Source of the DNA: Propionibacterium sp.
GTDB taxonomy: Bacteria; Actinomycetota; Actinomycetes; Propionibacteriales; Propionibacteriaceae
Length of the DNA: 6,352 bases
NCBI GenBank assembly: GCA_012514785.1
Contig: JAAYZP010000205.1
Location: forward strand, 1-6,352
Direction: 5' to 3'
The translations under genes and the position numbers were made by a program. This document shows, piece by piece, positions 1 through 6,077 of the stretch; position 1 is the first letter of the stretch; every line of letters starts with the position of its first letter. The notes beneath the pieces are model-generated. The model searched no databases. It was not told the origin of the DNA and saw only the letters and a list, made by a program, of their open reading frames with translations.

Positions 1-18
1 CCGGGAAAAATGCCTTCC

Positions 19-36
19 ATTCGCGGAGATTCGCGG
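19..36. repeat. Tandem direct repeat, ATTCGCGG x2
   Basis: ATTCGCGG occurs at 19-26 and again at 29-36, a 10-base period separated by AG. It sits in the repeat-rich leader close to the CACGAAAA inverted repeat and may belong to the same intergenic repeat block. No function can be assigned. Confidence 0.5.
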
Positions 37-51
37 GAAAGAAAATCCAGA

Positions 52-131
52 GCCACGAAAAACACAAAAATGCACGAAAAGCTGCTCTGGCGCGGCATCC
101 CTTATTGTGGTTTTTCGTGCCCTTTCGTGGC
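52..131. repeat. Imperfect inverted repeat of CACGAAAA units
   Basis: The left arm holds three similar units, CACGAAAAA (54-62), CACAAAAATG (63-72) and CACGAAAAG (73-81), spaced 9-10 bases. The right arm, read on the other strand, holds CACGAAAGGG, CACGAAAAAC and CACAATAAGG with a 10-base period. Two exact 9-bp pairings follow: GCCACGAAA 52-60 with TTTCGTGGC 123-131, and GCACGAAAA 72-80 with TTTTCGTGC 112-120. The central loop is 81-111. A folded transcript would be a long, weak, A/U-rich hairpin with an asymmetric internal loop. It could be a non-autonomous intergenic repeat, a tandem protein-binding site, or the end of an upstream transcript. I recall similar CACGAAA-type intergenic repeats in verrucomicrobial genomes but cannot check this here. 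Confidence 0.65.
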
Positions 132-169
132 CATTACCCCCCCAGGAAGAACTCCGGGCATCGCTCACC

Positions 170-194
170 CCAGATTTCCGAATCCAGATTTCCG
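170..194. repeat. Direct repeat, CCAGATTTCCG x2
   Basis: An exact 11-base repeat, CCAGATTTCCG, occurs at 170-180 and 184-194, a 14-base period. The second copy ends one base before the TTGACA hexamer at 196-201. It could be a paired operator next to a promoter or a chance slippage duplication. Confidence 0.5.
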
Positions 195-195
195 C

Positions 196-224
196 TTGAC
201 AATGTTCCCATATTTTGCGAAACT
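196..224 (+). promoter_or_regulatory. Possible sigma-70-type promoter, weak
   Basis: TTGACA at 196-201 matches the -35 consensus exactly and lies in the AT-rich leader about 200 bases before the first gene. With a 17-base spacer the -10 position holds GAAACT (219-224), only three of six matches to TATAAT. Promoter rules in this lineage are unknown to me, so this is a candidate only. If real, the transcript would carry a roughly 170-base 5' leader. A second TTGACA at 382-387 is too close to the start codon to serve the first gene. Confidence 0.2.
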
Positions 225-401
225 CGCCTCGTTTCATCCAGATGTTTTAGTCGTAGGTTTGCGGCCAGATCTCTGGTGAAGCAGGAAGGTGTGGTTTTGG
301 GTTTCCGTGCCTTGTCGTCCCTTTTTTGTGCGCCGGAATTCCAGCCGCCGCAAAGATGACGGAGCGGAAGATCGATCGAAATTGACAGCGGAGTTCTAGA
401 A

Positions 402-1073
402 ATGAATGACAAAATGGATCGCACGGGCAAGTGGCTGTGCGCGGGGATGCTGGGTCTGGCCTTGACGACGACGGCCGCGCGGGGCGATTCCGCCGCCGGC
501 TTCTTCCGCGCCGAGGCACCCTCGAACGGGACCGTCCTCGTGTCCATGCCCTTCCACCCCTTCGCGGAAGGCCGCCTCGACGACGTGCTGCGCGGCACCC
601 TCGCGCCCGGCTCCATCCTCGGCGAAGGCGCCGACGGCGATGGACTCGATGACTTCCAGGAGTTTCGCATCGCCCACACCAACCCCCTCGTCGTCGACAT
701 CGATGGCGCCGCCCCCGTCCAGGTCGGCGATGCCGTCGCCGGCTCCCTCGCCACCGCCACCAGCGGCTCCTGGGGCGTCGACGGCGACACGCTCTTCGCC
801 CGGGAACGCGCCGGCTCCGCGACCTACACCCTGACCGTGCCGACCCCCGCCCCCAGCGCCCTGGCCCTCACCGTGGGCATCGCCGGGTTTGTCCGGATGG
901 AGCTGGCCAAGTTCGGCGGCGAGGTCGCCGCCGCGCGGGAGGCGCTCCCGTCCACGGGCGACGAGAGCCGGTTCATGCGTTCGCGGCTGGATCGCCTGGG
1001 CAAGTTGACGGGGCGCATGAAGACCGTGCTGTCGAGCCCGGCGGTTCGTCTGCTGGCGGGATTGGCCCGATAG
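402..1073 (+). CDS. Small exported protein with a degenerate TSP3-like calcium loop
   Basis: Predicted 223-residue protein of unknown function. The start at 402 follows GGAG (390-393) by 8 bases. Residues 1-28 look like a Sec signal peptide: basic N-terminus, hydrophobic core around WLCAGMLGLAL, and likely cleavage near TAARG-DS. No lipobox is visible. Residues 43-54 (GTVLVSMPFHPF) open the mature domain. Residues 76-87 (GADGDGLDDFQE) match a thrombospondin type 3 / calcium-binding loop, with D78, D80, D84 and E87 in ligand positions but Gly instead of Asp at the first. The typical TNPLVVDxDG link to a next repeat follows at 94-102, but that repeat is broken after DIDG. Residues 152-223 are Ala/Leu/Arg-rich with a short hydrophobic stretch (153-164) and are unrecognised. 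Its TAG stop overlaps the Shine-Dalgarno of the ABC permease, so it is probably co-expressed with the export genes. A role on the cell surface is inference; it may simply be a remnant of a longer secreted protein. Confidence 0.75.
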   Translation: MNDKMDRTGKWLCAGMLGLALTTTAARGDSAAGFFRAEAPSNGTVLVSMPFHPFAEGRLDDVLRGTLAPGSILGEGADGDGLDDFQEFRIAHTNPLVVDIDGAAPVQVGDAVAGSLATATSGSWGVDGDTLFARERAGSATYTLTVPTPAPSALALTVGIAGFVRMELAKFGGEVAAAREALPSTGDESRFMRSRLDRLGKLTGRMKTVLSSPAVRLLAGLAR

Positions 1074-1084
1074 GAGGTTGGATG
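1072..1084 (+). promoter_or_regulatory. Shine-Dalgarno overlapping the upstream stop
   Basis: The TAG stop of the secreted-protein gene (1071-1073) runs straight into AGGAGG (1072-1077), a perfect Shine-Dalgarno 4 bases before the permease ATG at 1082. This fixes the permease start and suggests translational coupling between the two genes. Confidence 0.8.
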
Positions 1085-1912
1085 CGCAAGACGATCGAAG
1101 CGGACGAGCCTTGGTGGAAGCTGGACCTTCAGGAGGTCTGGGCCTACCGCCATCTCGTCTTCCTGTTCTCCGGCCGCTCGCTGGCGACCATGTACAAGCA
1201 GTCCATTCTGGGGCGGGCCTGGTTCGTGATCCAGCCGGTCGTCACGGCGGGGATGTTCTACCTGGTCTTCGGACTTCTGATGCGCGTGCCCACGGGGGGG
1301 ATGCCGTACCTGCTCTTCTACATGAGCGGCATGGTGCTCTGGTATTTGTTCACGAACGTGTTCACGCAGACGGCGACGAGCCTCTCGGGCAACGTCAACC
1401 TCTACGGGAAGATCTACTTCCCGCGTTTGGTGCTGCCGCTTTCCTACGTGGCGAGCGGGCTGGTGCTCTTCGGGCTGAACCTCGTCGTCCTGGTGGCGTT
1501 CTGGATCCTCTTCCGGCTGCGGGGCGCGCCGCTGGCGGTCCGGCCCGGGATCCTGCTCATGCCGCTGGCGGTGGCGCAGGTGGTAGCCACGGGGCTGGGC
1601 TTCGGCCTGTGCGTCGCCGCCGCGACGGTCCGCTTCCGAGACGCCAAGTTCCTGCTGCCGACGCTGGTGCAGTTCTGGATGTTCGCCACGCCGATCTTCT
1701 ATTCGACCTCGCAGGTGTCGCCCGCGGTCCGAAAGCTCGTCTGGCTCAATCCAATGGCCATGCCGGTCGAGTTCTTCCGCCATGGCCTCTCCGGCATGAA
1801 TCCGGTCGGCCTCGAGGCAATGCTGCCCGCGGTGCTGGTGACGGCCGTCGTCCTCGTGGCGGGGTTGTTCTGGTTCAATCGCGCCCAGCGTGATTTCATC
1901 GACATTGTATGA
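1082..1912 (+). CDS. wzm: Wzm-type polysaccharide ABC exporter permease
   Basis: Inner-membrane subunit of an ABC-2 family exporter that moves lipid-linked polysaccharide (O-antigen, capsule or teichoic-acid-like chains) out of the cytoplasm; it is the Wzm/KpsM/TagG type. The 276 residues match the usual family length. The hallmark N-terminal segment YKQSILGRAWFVIQP lies at 38-52, at the entry to the first membrane helix. Further hydrophobic segments lie near 53-67, 76-94, 117-146, 155-182, 190-208 and 246-265, consistent with about six helices. RFRDAK (184-189), the ATPIFYS stretch (202-208) and LNPMAMPVEFFR (222-233) are other conserved family signatures. The start is fixed by AGGAGG at 1072-1077. 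The matching ATPase begins 10 bases after the stop, so the two form one transporter. Substrate cannot be read from the permease; the neighbours point to a polymer containing polyol phosphate. The family call is firm. Confidence 0.95.
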   Translation: MRKTIEADEPWWKLDLQEVWAYRHLVFLFSGRSLATMYKQSILGRAWFVIQPVVTAGMFYLVFGLLMRVPTGGMPYLLFYMSGMVLWYLFTNVFTQTATSLSGNVNLYGKIYFPRLVLPLSYVASGLVLFGLNLVVLVAFWILFRLRGAPLAVRPGILLMPLAVAQVVATGLGFGLCVAAATVRFRDAKFLLPTLVQFWMFATPIFYSTSQVSPAVRKLVWLNPMAMPVEFFRHGLSGMNPVGLEAMLPAVLVTAVVLVAGLFWFNRAQRDFIDIV

Positions 1913-1922
1913 AGTGACGGGC

Positions 1923-3191
1923 ATGCGAGGCGAGACATCCATTTCGATCGAGGGCGTGTCCAAGCGGTACCAGCTTGGCTCCGTCGCCCGTCTGAACCTC
2001 CCGGCCGCCGTGTCGCGGTGGCTGGGCCGGCGCCCCGCCGAGCCGGCGGCCCGGCTCGACGTGCCTCTCGACGAACGCGAGTTCTGGGCGCTTCGCGACG
2101 TGTCGATGACGATCGGCGCGGGGGAGTCCGTCGCCTTCATCGGCGCGAACGGCGCCGGCAAGTCCACGATGCTCAAAATCCTCTCCCGCATCACGCCGCC
2201 GACGCGCGGCCGGGTCGAGATCAACGGCCGGGTGGGCACGATGCTGGAGGTGGGGACGGGGTTCCATCCCGAGCTCACCGGGCGCGACAACGTCTTCCTG
2301 AACGGGGCGATCCTGGGGATGAGCCGCCGGGAAATCGAATCCAAGTTCGACGCGATCGTGGAGTTCTCAGGCGTCGGGCGCTTTCTGGACACGCCGGTCA
2401 AGCGGTACTCCTCCGGCATGTACGTGCGGCTGGCCTTCGCCGTCGCCTCCCACCTGGAGCCGGACGTCCTGATCGTGGACGAAGTGCTCGCGGTCGGCGA
2501 CGCGGCGTTCCAGCGCAAGTGCATCGAGCGGATGAAGACCATCGCGCGAGCCGGCGACGTCACGGTGCTCTTCGTCAGCCACAGCCTCGCCAACGTGAAG
2601 ATGCTCTGCGGCCGCTGCGTCTGGTTCGACTCGGGCCAGGTGCGGATGGACGGCGAAACCGAGGCGGTCGCCGACGCCTACCTCCAGGCGCAGAGCGTCT
2701 GGAAGGTCGAGGCGCCGATCCACGAGCGGACAGACCGCAAGGGAGACGGACGGTGGCGCGCGGAGCACGCCGAGATGCGCTACGACGAACCGGCCGGGCG
2801 CTGGATCTTCCAGCTCGACTACGCCGCCGAGGCGGCGGAAGTCGAGGAGCCAGCGCTGGTGGTGGGCATCCACCGCTCGGGGGTGCCGGGGGATTGCGCG
2901 ACCGTGCTCGATTCCCGCTGCATGGGCGGGCTTCCGGCCCGGATCCCGGGACGGGGACGGATCCACGTCCTCCTGCCCCGCGACGTCGCCTTCGCCCCCG
3001 GCGAGTATTTTTGCGATCTGACGTGCATGGCGGGCAACGGCGTGGTCGGCAACTACGCGTTTTCCGACCAGTTGAAAGCGGCGTTTTCCTTCAAGGTCGG
3101 TCCGGGGGCGGTCTTCGGCTGGGACCGGCTTCCGCTGACCAGCGCCGTCATGCATGTGCGCCAGGACTGGACCGTGGAGGAGCGAGCATGA
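1923..3191 (+). CDS. wzt: Wzt-type polysaccharide ABC ATPase with C-terminal binding domain
   Basis: Cytoplasmic ATPase that powers export through the adjacent Wzm-type permease. The 422-residue protein has a Walker A GANGAGKST (74-82), the Wzt-type signature YSSGM (162-166), Walker B VLIVDE (182-187) and the H-loop His220. LEVGTGFHPELTGRDN (108-123) is typical of the Wzt/TagH/KpsT group. After about residue 262 the chain goes on for some 160 residues, starting with the RKGDGR motif (272-277) that usually marks the Wzt C-terminal beta-sandwich. In O8/O9a-type systems this domain recognises a modified chain end before export. ATG 1923 is preferred because the homology begins right after it; GTG codons at 1890 and 1914 are in frame, and 1890 would overlap the permease by 23 bases. 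The Shine-Dalgarno is weak (GAAG, 1911-1914), so coupling to the permease is likely. The last four bases overlap the next gene as ATGA. Confidence 0.93.
   Translation: MRGETSISIEGVSKRYQLGSVARLNLPAAVSRWLGRRPAEPAARLDVPLDEREFWALRDVSMTIGAGESVAFIGANGAGKSTMLKILSRITPPTRGRVEINGRVGTMLEVGTGFHPELTGRDNVFLNGAILGMSRREIESKFDAIVEFSGVGRFLDTPVKRYSSGMYVRLAFAVASHLEPDVLIVDEVLAVGDAAFQRKCIERMKTIARAGDVTVLFVSHSLANVKMLCGRCVWFDSGQVRMDGETEAVADAYLQAQSVWKVEAPIHERTDRKGDGRWRAEHAEMRYDEPAGRWIFQLDYAAEAAEVEEPALVVGIHRSGVPGDCATVLDSRCMGGLPARIPGRGRIHVLLPRDVAFAPGEYFCDLTCMAGNGVVGNYAFSDQLKAAFSFKVGPGAVFGWDRLPLTSAVMHVRQDWTVEERA
3176..3191 (+). promoter_or_regulatory. Shine-Dalgarno and ATGA overlap between ATPase and transferase genes
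   Basis: GGAGGAG at 3176-3182 lies 5 bases before ATG 3188, and the ATG overlaps the TGA stop of the ATPase gene (3189-3191). This sets the transferase start although the same frame is open upstream to 2018, inside the ATPase gene. The overlap is a classic translational-coupling arrangement. Confidence 0.85.
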
Positions 3192-6022
3192 CCGCGCGCG
3201 TGTCCGTCGTCGTTCCGATTTTCAACGCCTCGAAAACCGTGCGGGAGAGCCTCGCCTCGCTGCAGGCGCAGACGCTTCGGGATCTGGAGATCCTCTGCGT
3301 CGACGACGGCTCCACGGACGATTCCGCCGCCGTGGTGGAGGCGATCGCCGCGGAGGATCCGCGAATCTCGCTGATCCGGCTCGAACGCAACTGCGGCACC
3401 CATGTCGCCCGCAAGACCGGCGTGTCCCGATCCACCGGGGAATATCTGCTCTTCCTGGATCCCGACGACGCCTACCTGCCGGATGCCTGCGAAGTGCTCT
3501 GCGCGGAGATGGCTCGCGGCGGCCACGACATCCTGCGCTTCGACTTCGACGTGCACGCCCAGGGCGAGCTGCCGGCCGAGCGGCGCGACTGGTTTGCGCG
3601 CAACCGCTGCCGCGGCGACGTCCGGGTCGGCAACCGGGCGATCCTCTCCACCTTCTTCTCGGGCCGCGGCGGCATGCTCACCCTCCTCGACCGGATCTAC
3701 CGCGGGGACGTCTGCCGGCGGGCGTTTGCGCGGACGGAGGACGTCCACCTGACGTATGCGGAGGACTTGTACGAGTGCTTCGCCGTGGCGGCCCACGCCC
3801 ATCGCTACGGCGAAATCCGCCGCCCCCTCTACCGCTACAACCTCTCCGCCGGCATCACGTCCTGGCAGAACCAGTCGGGCGCGACCCTCGCCAAGACGGT
3901 CGACGTCTTCTTCGCCGGGCTCGTCAAGCGCGCGCGCTCCTACGCCGCGCTCAAACGCCTGGCGACGACGTTCGGCGCGGAGGGCGATCCCGACTTCTAT
4001 CGCGATCTCGTCGAGCGCGAGCGCGCGCATCTGCTGGTCGGCGTGATCCTGGGCGAGTGCAAGCGCTTTCTCCTCCAGACCGGGCAGGTGCCGGGACGGC
4101 ATTTCGGCGAAAGCCTCGGCGCGGTCTTCGACGTGCTCGACGCGGAGGACGCGGGCTTTCTGCGCACGGTGACGCTCGCCCAATGGGCCGGGGCGGATCT
4201 GCGCCAGAGCGCGCAGGCGCGCCGCCGCGTCGTCCGAATGGCCACTCTCGTCGCGAGTCCTTTTCTCTGGTTTGGAAATCTGGCCGGCATCGGGCGCCGC
4301 CAAGGTCTGCGGGCCATGCTCCTTTCCGCGCTCTTCAAGCCCTGGAATCCGGCCGTCGTCGAGGAGCCGTGGAACGCCGCCGTCTTCCAATACGCGCGTT
4401 TCCGGCAGGGGCGGCTCGAGGTCGAGGGTTTCGTGGCTCCGGTTTCGCTATCGCCCGCGAGGACCTTGGAATTCAGCATCATCGGGTCGAATGGCATCGC
4501 CGTGTTGTCCGAAACGCTGGCGCTTGTCGAGCTCCGCCATGACGGCGCGGTGCGTCGGGGCTACCGGTTCCGCTTCGAGTTCGGCTCCCGGTTCCCTCCG
4601 GACGCCTACCGCTGTCAGGCCGTCGCGGAAGGCGTGGCGTTTCCGCTCGTCATGCATCTGGGGCCGAACTTCCCCATTCCCCGGGGTTATCGCCACGCCG
4701 CCTTCACGATGCCGGACGGGCTTCAACTCCGGCGCCTGGCCGACGGGCGCTTCGCCGTTGCGCGCCATGCCGCCGCCAGCCGGTTCAAGCAGGAGCTGCG
4801 CTTCTGCCTGGAGCTGCTGCGAGGCCGGACTTCCGAAGAGTGGACGGCCGTCGCGCTGCGCATGGCGGTGCGGGTGTGGCGGCGGTGCTCGACGCGGCGG
4901 CACTGGATCTTCTCGGACAAGCTCGACAACCCCTTCGACTCCGCCTACGCCACGGCGCACGCGCTCGTCTCGATGCCCGATCCAGGGCCGGGGCGGCCCC
5001 GCGCGCACTATCTCGTCGCCCGCGACCGTCCGGTGGCTCGCCAACTTGCGCCCGGCATCGAGCCGGTGCGCCATCTGTCCCTCCGGCATGCCTTCCTGCA
5101 TCTCGCGGCGGAGGCGAACATCACCTCCGAGGACGGCTATTCGCCCTTTGGAAAGGCCACGGATCTGTATCGGGACTTGCTCGGGCGGCAGGTGCGCGTG
5201 TGGAGCGGCCACGGCATCATCCACCACGACCTGACCGCGCTGTACGGCAAGGATCGCCAGAACTTCTCGCTCATGGCCGCCGGCGCCGCCCGCGAACGGG
5301 ACTATCTGCTTGGCGGGACCTGGGGCTACGACGAGGACGAAGTCGTGCTCACCGGGCTCTCGCGCTGGGATTTCCGCGAGAGCGAGCCCGCGGGGAAAAT
5401 CTACTTCATCTTCACCTGGCGGGCGGATCTGGTGGCCGGAGCCGATCCCCGGACCCGGGAGCGGATCTACGACGAACGCTTCGCGGACTCGGAATTCCGC
5501 CGGCGGCTCGAGGCGCTGCTCTCGGACCACTCGCTGCTCGACGCGGCGAAGGCGGGCGGCTATTCCCTCCACTTCCTGCCCCATCCGCTCGTGCGCCCCG
5601 CGCTGCGCTATTTCTCCTTCCCGCCGGAAGTCCGCGTCGAGACCGAGGACACGCCCTACGAGTCGATCTACCGCGAGGCCTCGCTGCTCGTCACGGACTA
5701 CTCCTCCGTGGCGATGGACATGGCCTATCTCGGCAAGCCGGTGGTGTACTATCAGTTCGACCGCGAGGCGTTCTACGCCCATCAGGGCTACACCCCGAGC
5801 TTCTACCTCTGGGAGGAGGACGGCTTCGGGGAGGTCTGCAAGGACCATGGCGACGTCGTGGCGAGCGTGATCCGCCACCTGAACGGCGGCTGCACGCGGC
5901 CGCCGCGCTACGAGGCCCGCGCCCAGGCCTTCTTCCCGCCGCGGGACAAGCGCAACGGCTTCCGCACATGCGAAGCGGTGCAGGCCAAGCTCAAGCAGTG
6001 GGGATGCGACGCCCATGAATGA
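3188..6022 (+). CDS. Fused GT2 glycosyltransferase and TagF-like polyol-phosphate transferase
   Basis: A 944-residue, probably membrane-associated cytoplasmic enzyme with two catalytic modules. Residues 5-225 are a GT-A family 2 glycosyltransferase: VSVVVPIFN (5-13), VDDGSTDDS (38-46), the DxD-type metal site LDPDD (90-94) and an acceptor-side ED in YAEDLYECF (190-198). Residues about 226-390 are mostly helical linker, and about 395-500 look like a beta-rich domain I cannot name. From about 570 the CDP-glycerol glycerophosphotransferase fold (TagB/TagF type) begins, with HWIFSDKLDNPFDSAY (572-587), GHG with His675, TGLSRWDF (722-729), KIYFIFTWR (737-745), PHP with His799, and EDTPYESIYREASLLVTDYSS (820-840) split around the conserved DTPY and TDYSS motifs. 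TagF enzymes use two essential histidines in comparable motifs. Expected activity is adding a sugar plus glycerol-, ribitol- or similar phosphate units from nucleotide-activated donors to a chain exported by the adjacent Wzm/Wzt pair. The donor is not readable from sequence, and sugar-phosphate transfer is an alternative. Confidence 0.9.
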   Translation: MTARVSVVVPIFNASKTVRESLASLQAQTLRDLEILCVDDGSTDDSAAVVEAIAAEDPRISLIRLERNCGTHVARKTGVSRSTGEYLLFLDPDDAYLPDACEVLCAEMARGGHDILRFDFDVHAQGELPAERRDWFARNRCRGDVRVGNRAILSTFFSGRGGMLTLLDRIYRGDVCRRAFARTEDVHLTYAEDLYECFAVAAHAHRYGEIRRPLYRYNLSAGITSWQNQSGATLAKTVDVFFAGLVKRARSYAALKRLATTFGAEGDPDFYRDLVERERAHLLVGVILGECKRFLLQTGQVPGRHFGESLGAVFDVLDAEDAGFLRTVTLAQWAGADLRQSAQARRRVVRMATLVASPFLWFGNLAGIGRRQGLRAMLLSALFKPWNPAVVEEPWNAAVFQYARFRQGRLEVEGFVAPVSLSPARTLEFSIIGSNGIAVLSETLALVELRHDGAVRRGYRFRFEFGSRFPPDAYRCQAVAEGVAFPLVMHLGPNFPIPRGYRHAAFTMPDGLQLRRLADGRFAVARHAAASRFKQELRFCLELLRGRTSEEWTAVALRMAVRVWRRCSTRRHWIFSDKLDNPFDSAYATAHALVSMPDPGPGRPRAHYLVARDRPVARQLAPGIEPVRHLSLRHAFLHLAAEANITSEDGYSPFGKATDLYRDLLGRQVRVWSGHGIIHHDLTALYGKDRQNFSLMAAGAARERDYLLGGTWGYDEDEVVLTGLSRWDFRESEPAGKIYFIFTWRADLVAGADPRTRERIYDERFADSEFRRRLEALLSDHSLLDAAKAGGYSLHFLPHPLVRPALRYFSFPPEVRVETEDTPYESIYREASLLVTDYSSVAMDMAYLGKPVVYYQFDREAFYAHQGYTPSFYLWEEDGFGEVCKDHGDVVASVIRHLNGGCTRPPRYEARAQAFFPPRDKRNGFRTCEAVQAKLKQWGCDAHE

Positions 6023-6077
6023 AATGCCGGCCATAAAAGAGGAGAGGAGGCCCCGTCGTCCGGGGTAGCGATTCGCC
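6015..6077 (+). promoter_or_regulatory. Intergenic Shine-Dalgarno, hairpin and 17-codon reading frame before the MBOAT gene
   Basis: The perfect Shine-Dalgarno AGGAGG (6045-6050, within GAGGAGAGGAGG) lies 27 bases before ATG 6078, too far for normal use, and no start codon follows it at usual spacing. CCCCG (6051-6055) can pair with CGGGG (6061-6065) around a TCGTC loop, plus a G-U pair 6050/6066. Folding this hairpin would shorten the effective spacing to about 12 bases. A 17-codon frame (ATG 6015 to TAG 6066-6068) overlaps the transferase stop and is in frame with the MBOAT gene. It ends 9 bases before the MBOAT ATG, so ribosomes could also arrive by reinitiation. No T-run follows the hairpin, so it is not an intrinsic terminator. 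Function is inferred. Confidence 0.4.

Larger units (their letters stand above)
1..401. other. Non-coding leader upstream of the operon
   Basis: No convincing gene is seen here. The open frames crossing this stretch lack a start with a Shine-Dalgarno and give low-complexity translations without a recognisable domain. The DNA is AT-richer than the rest of the window, has runs of A, T and C, and holds short direct and inverted repeats (listed separately). A perfect TTGACA hexamer lies at 196-201. The last bases, GGAG at 390-393 followed by TTCTAGAA, form the ribosome binding site region of the first gene. No end of an upstream gene is visible, so the leader may extend beyond the left edge. Confidence 0.75.

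Noticed and set aside
10..279. Open frame of 89 codons in the leader
   Set aside because: No Shine-Dalgarno before its ATG, composition unlike the real genes, translation without domain or signal, and it runs across the inverted repeat.
335..401. Short perfect palindromes GGAATTCC, GATCGATC and TTCTAGAA
   Set aside because: Each is 8 bases and unrelated to the others; expected by chance, although TTCTAGAA sits between Shine-Dalgarno and ATG 402.
1..401. CRISPR array or tRNA in the leader
   Set aside because: Repeats are short, degenerate and without uniform spacers; no cloverleaf with TTCGA-type arm could be found.
1294..1300. Run of seven G in the permease gene as a phase-variation tract
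   Set aside because: Seven bases is short for slippage, it encodes a normal Gly-Gly, and the frame is intact on both sides.
824..2593. Long antisense open frame over the permease and ATPase genes
   Set aside because: It is antisense to genes with complete Wzm and Wzt motifs; its translation is Arg/His/Pro-rich low complexity, as expected opposite GC-rich coding DNA.
2018..3187. Upstream extension of the transferase frame into the ATPase gene
   Set aside because: The extension is Arg/Pro-rich frame shadow of the ATPase; GT2 homology begins just after ATG 3188, which has a good Shine-Dalgarno.
3053..4390. Long antisense open frame over the glycosyltransferase half
   Set aside because: Opposite strand of the clear GT2 motifs; translation shows no domain and only GC-driven composition.
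6051..6065. Intrinsic terminator after the transferase gene
   Set aside because: The stem is only 5 bp and no T-run follows; an acyltransferase gene begins 12 bases later on the same strand.
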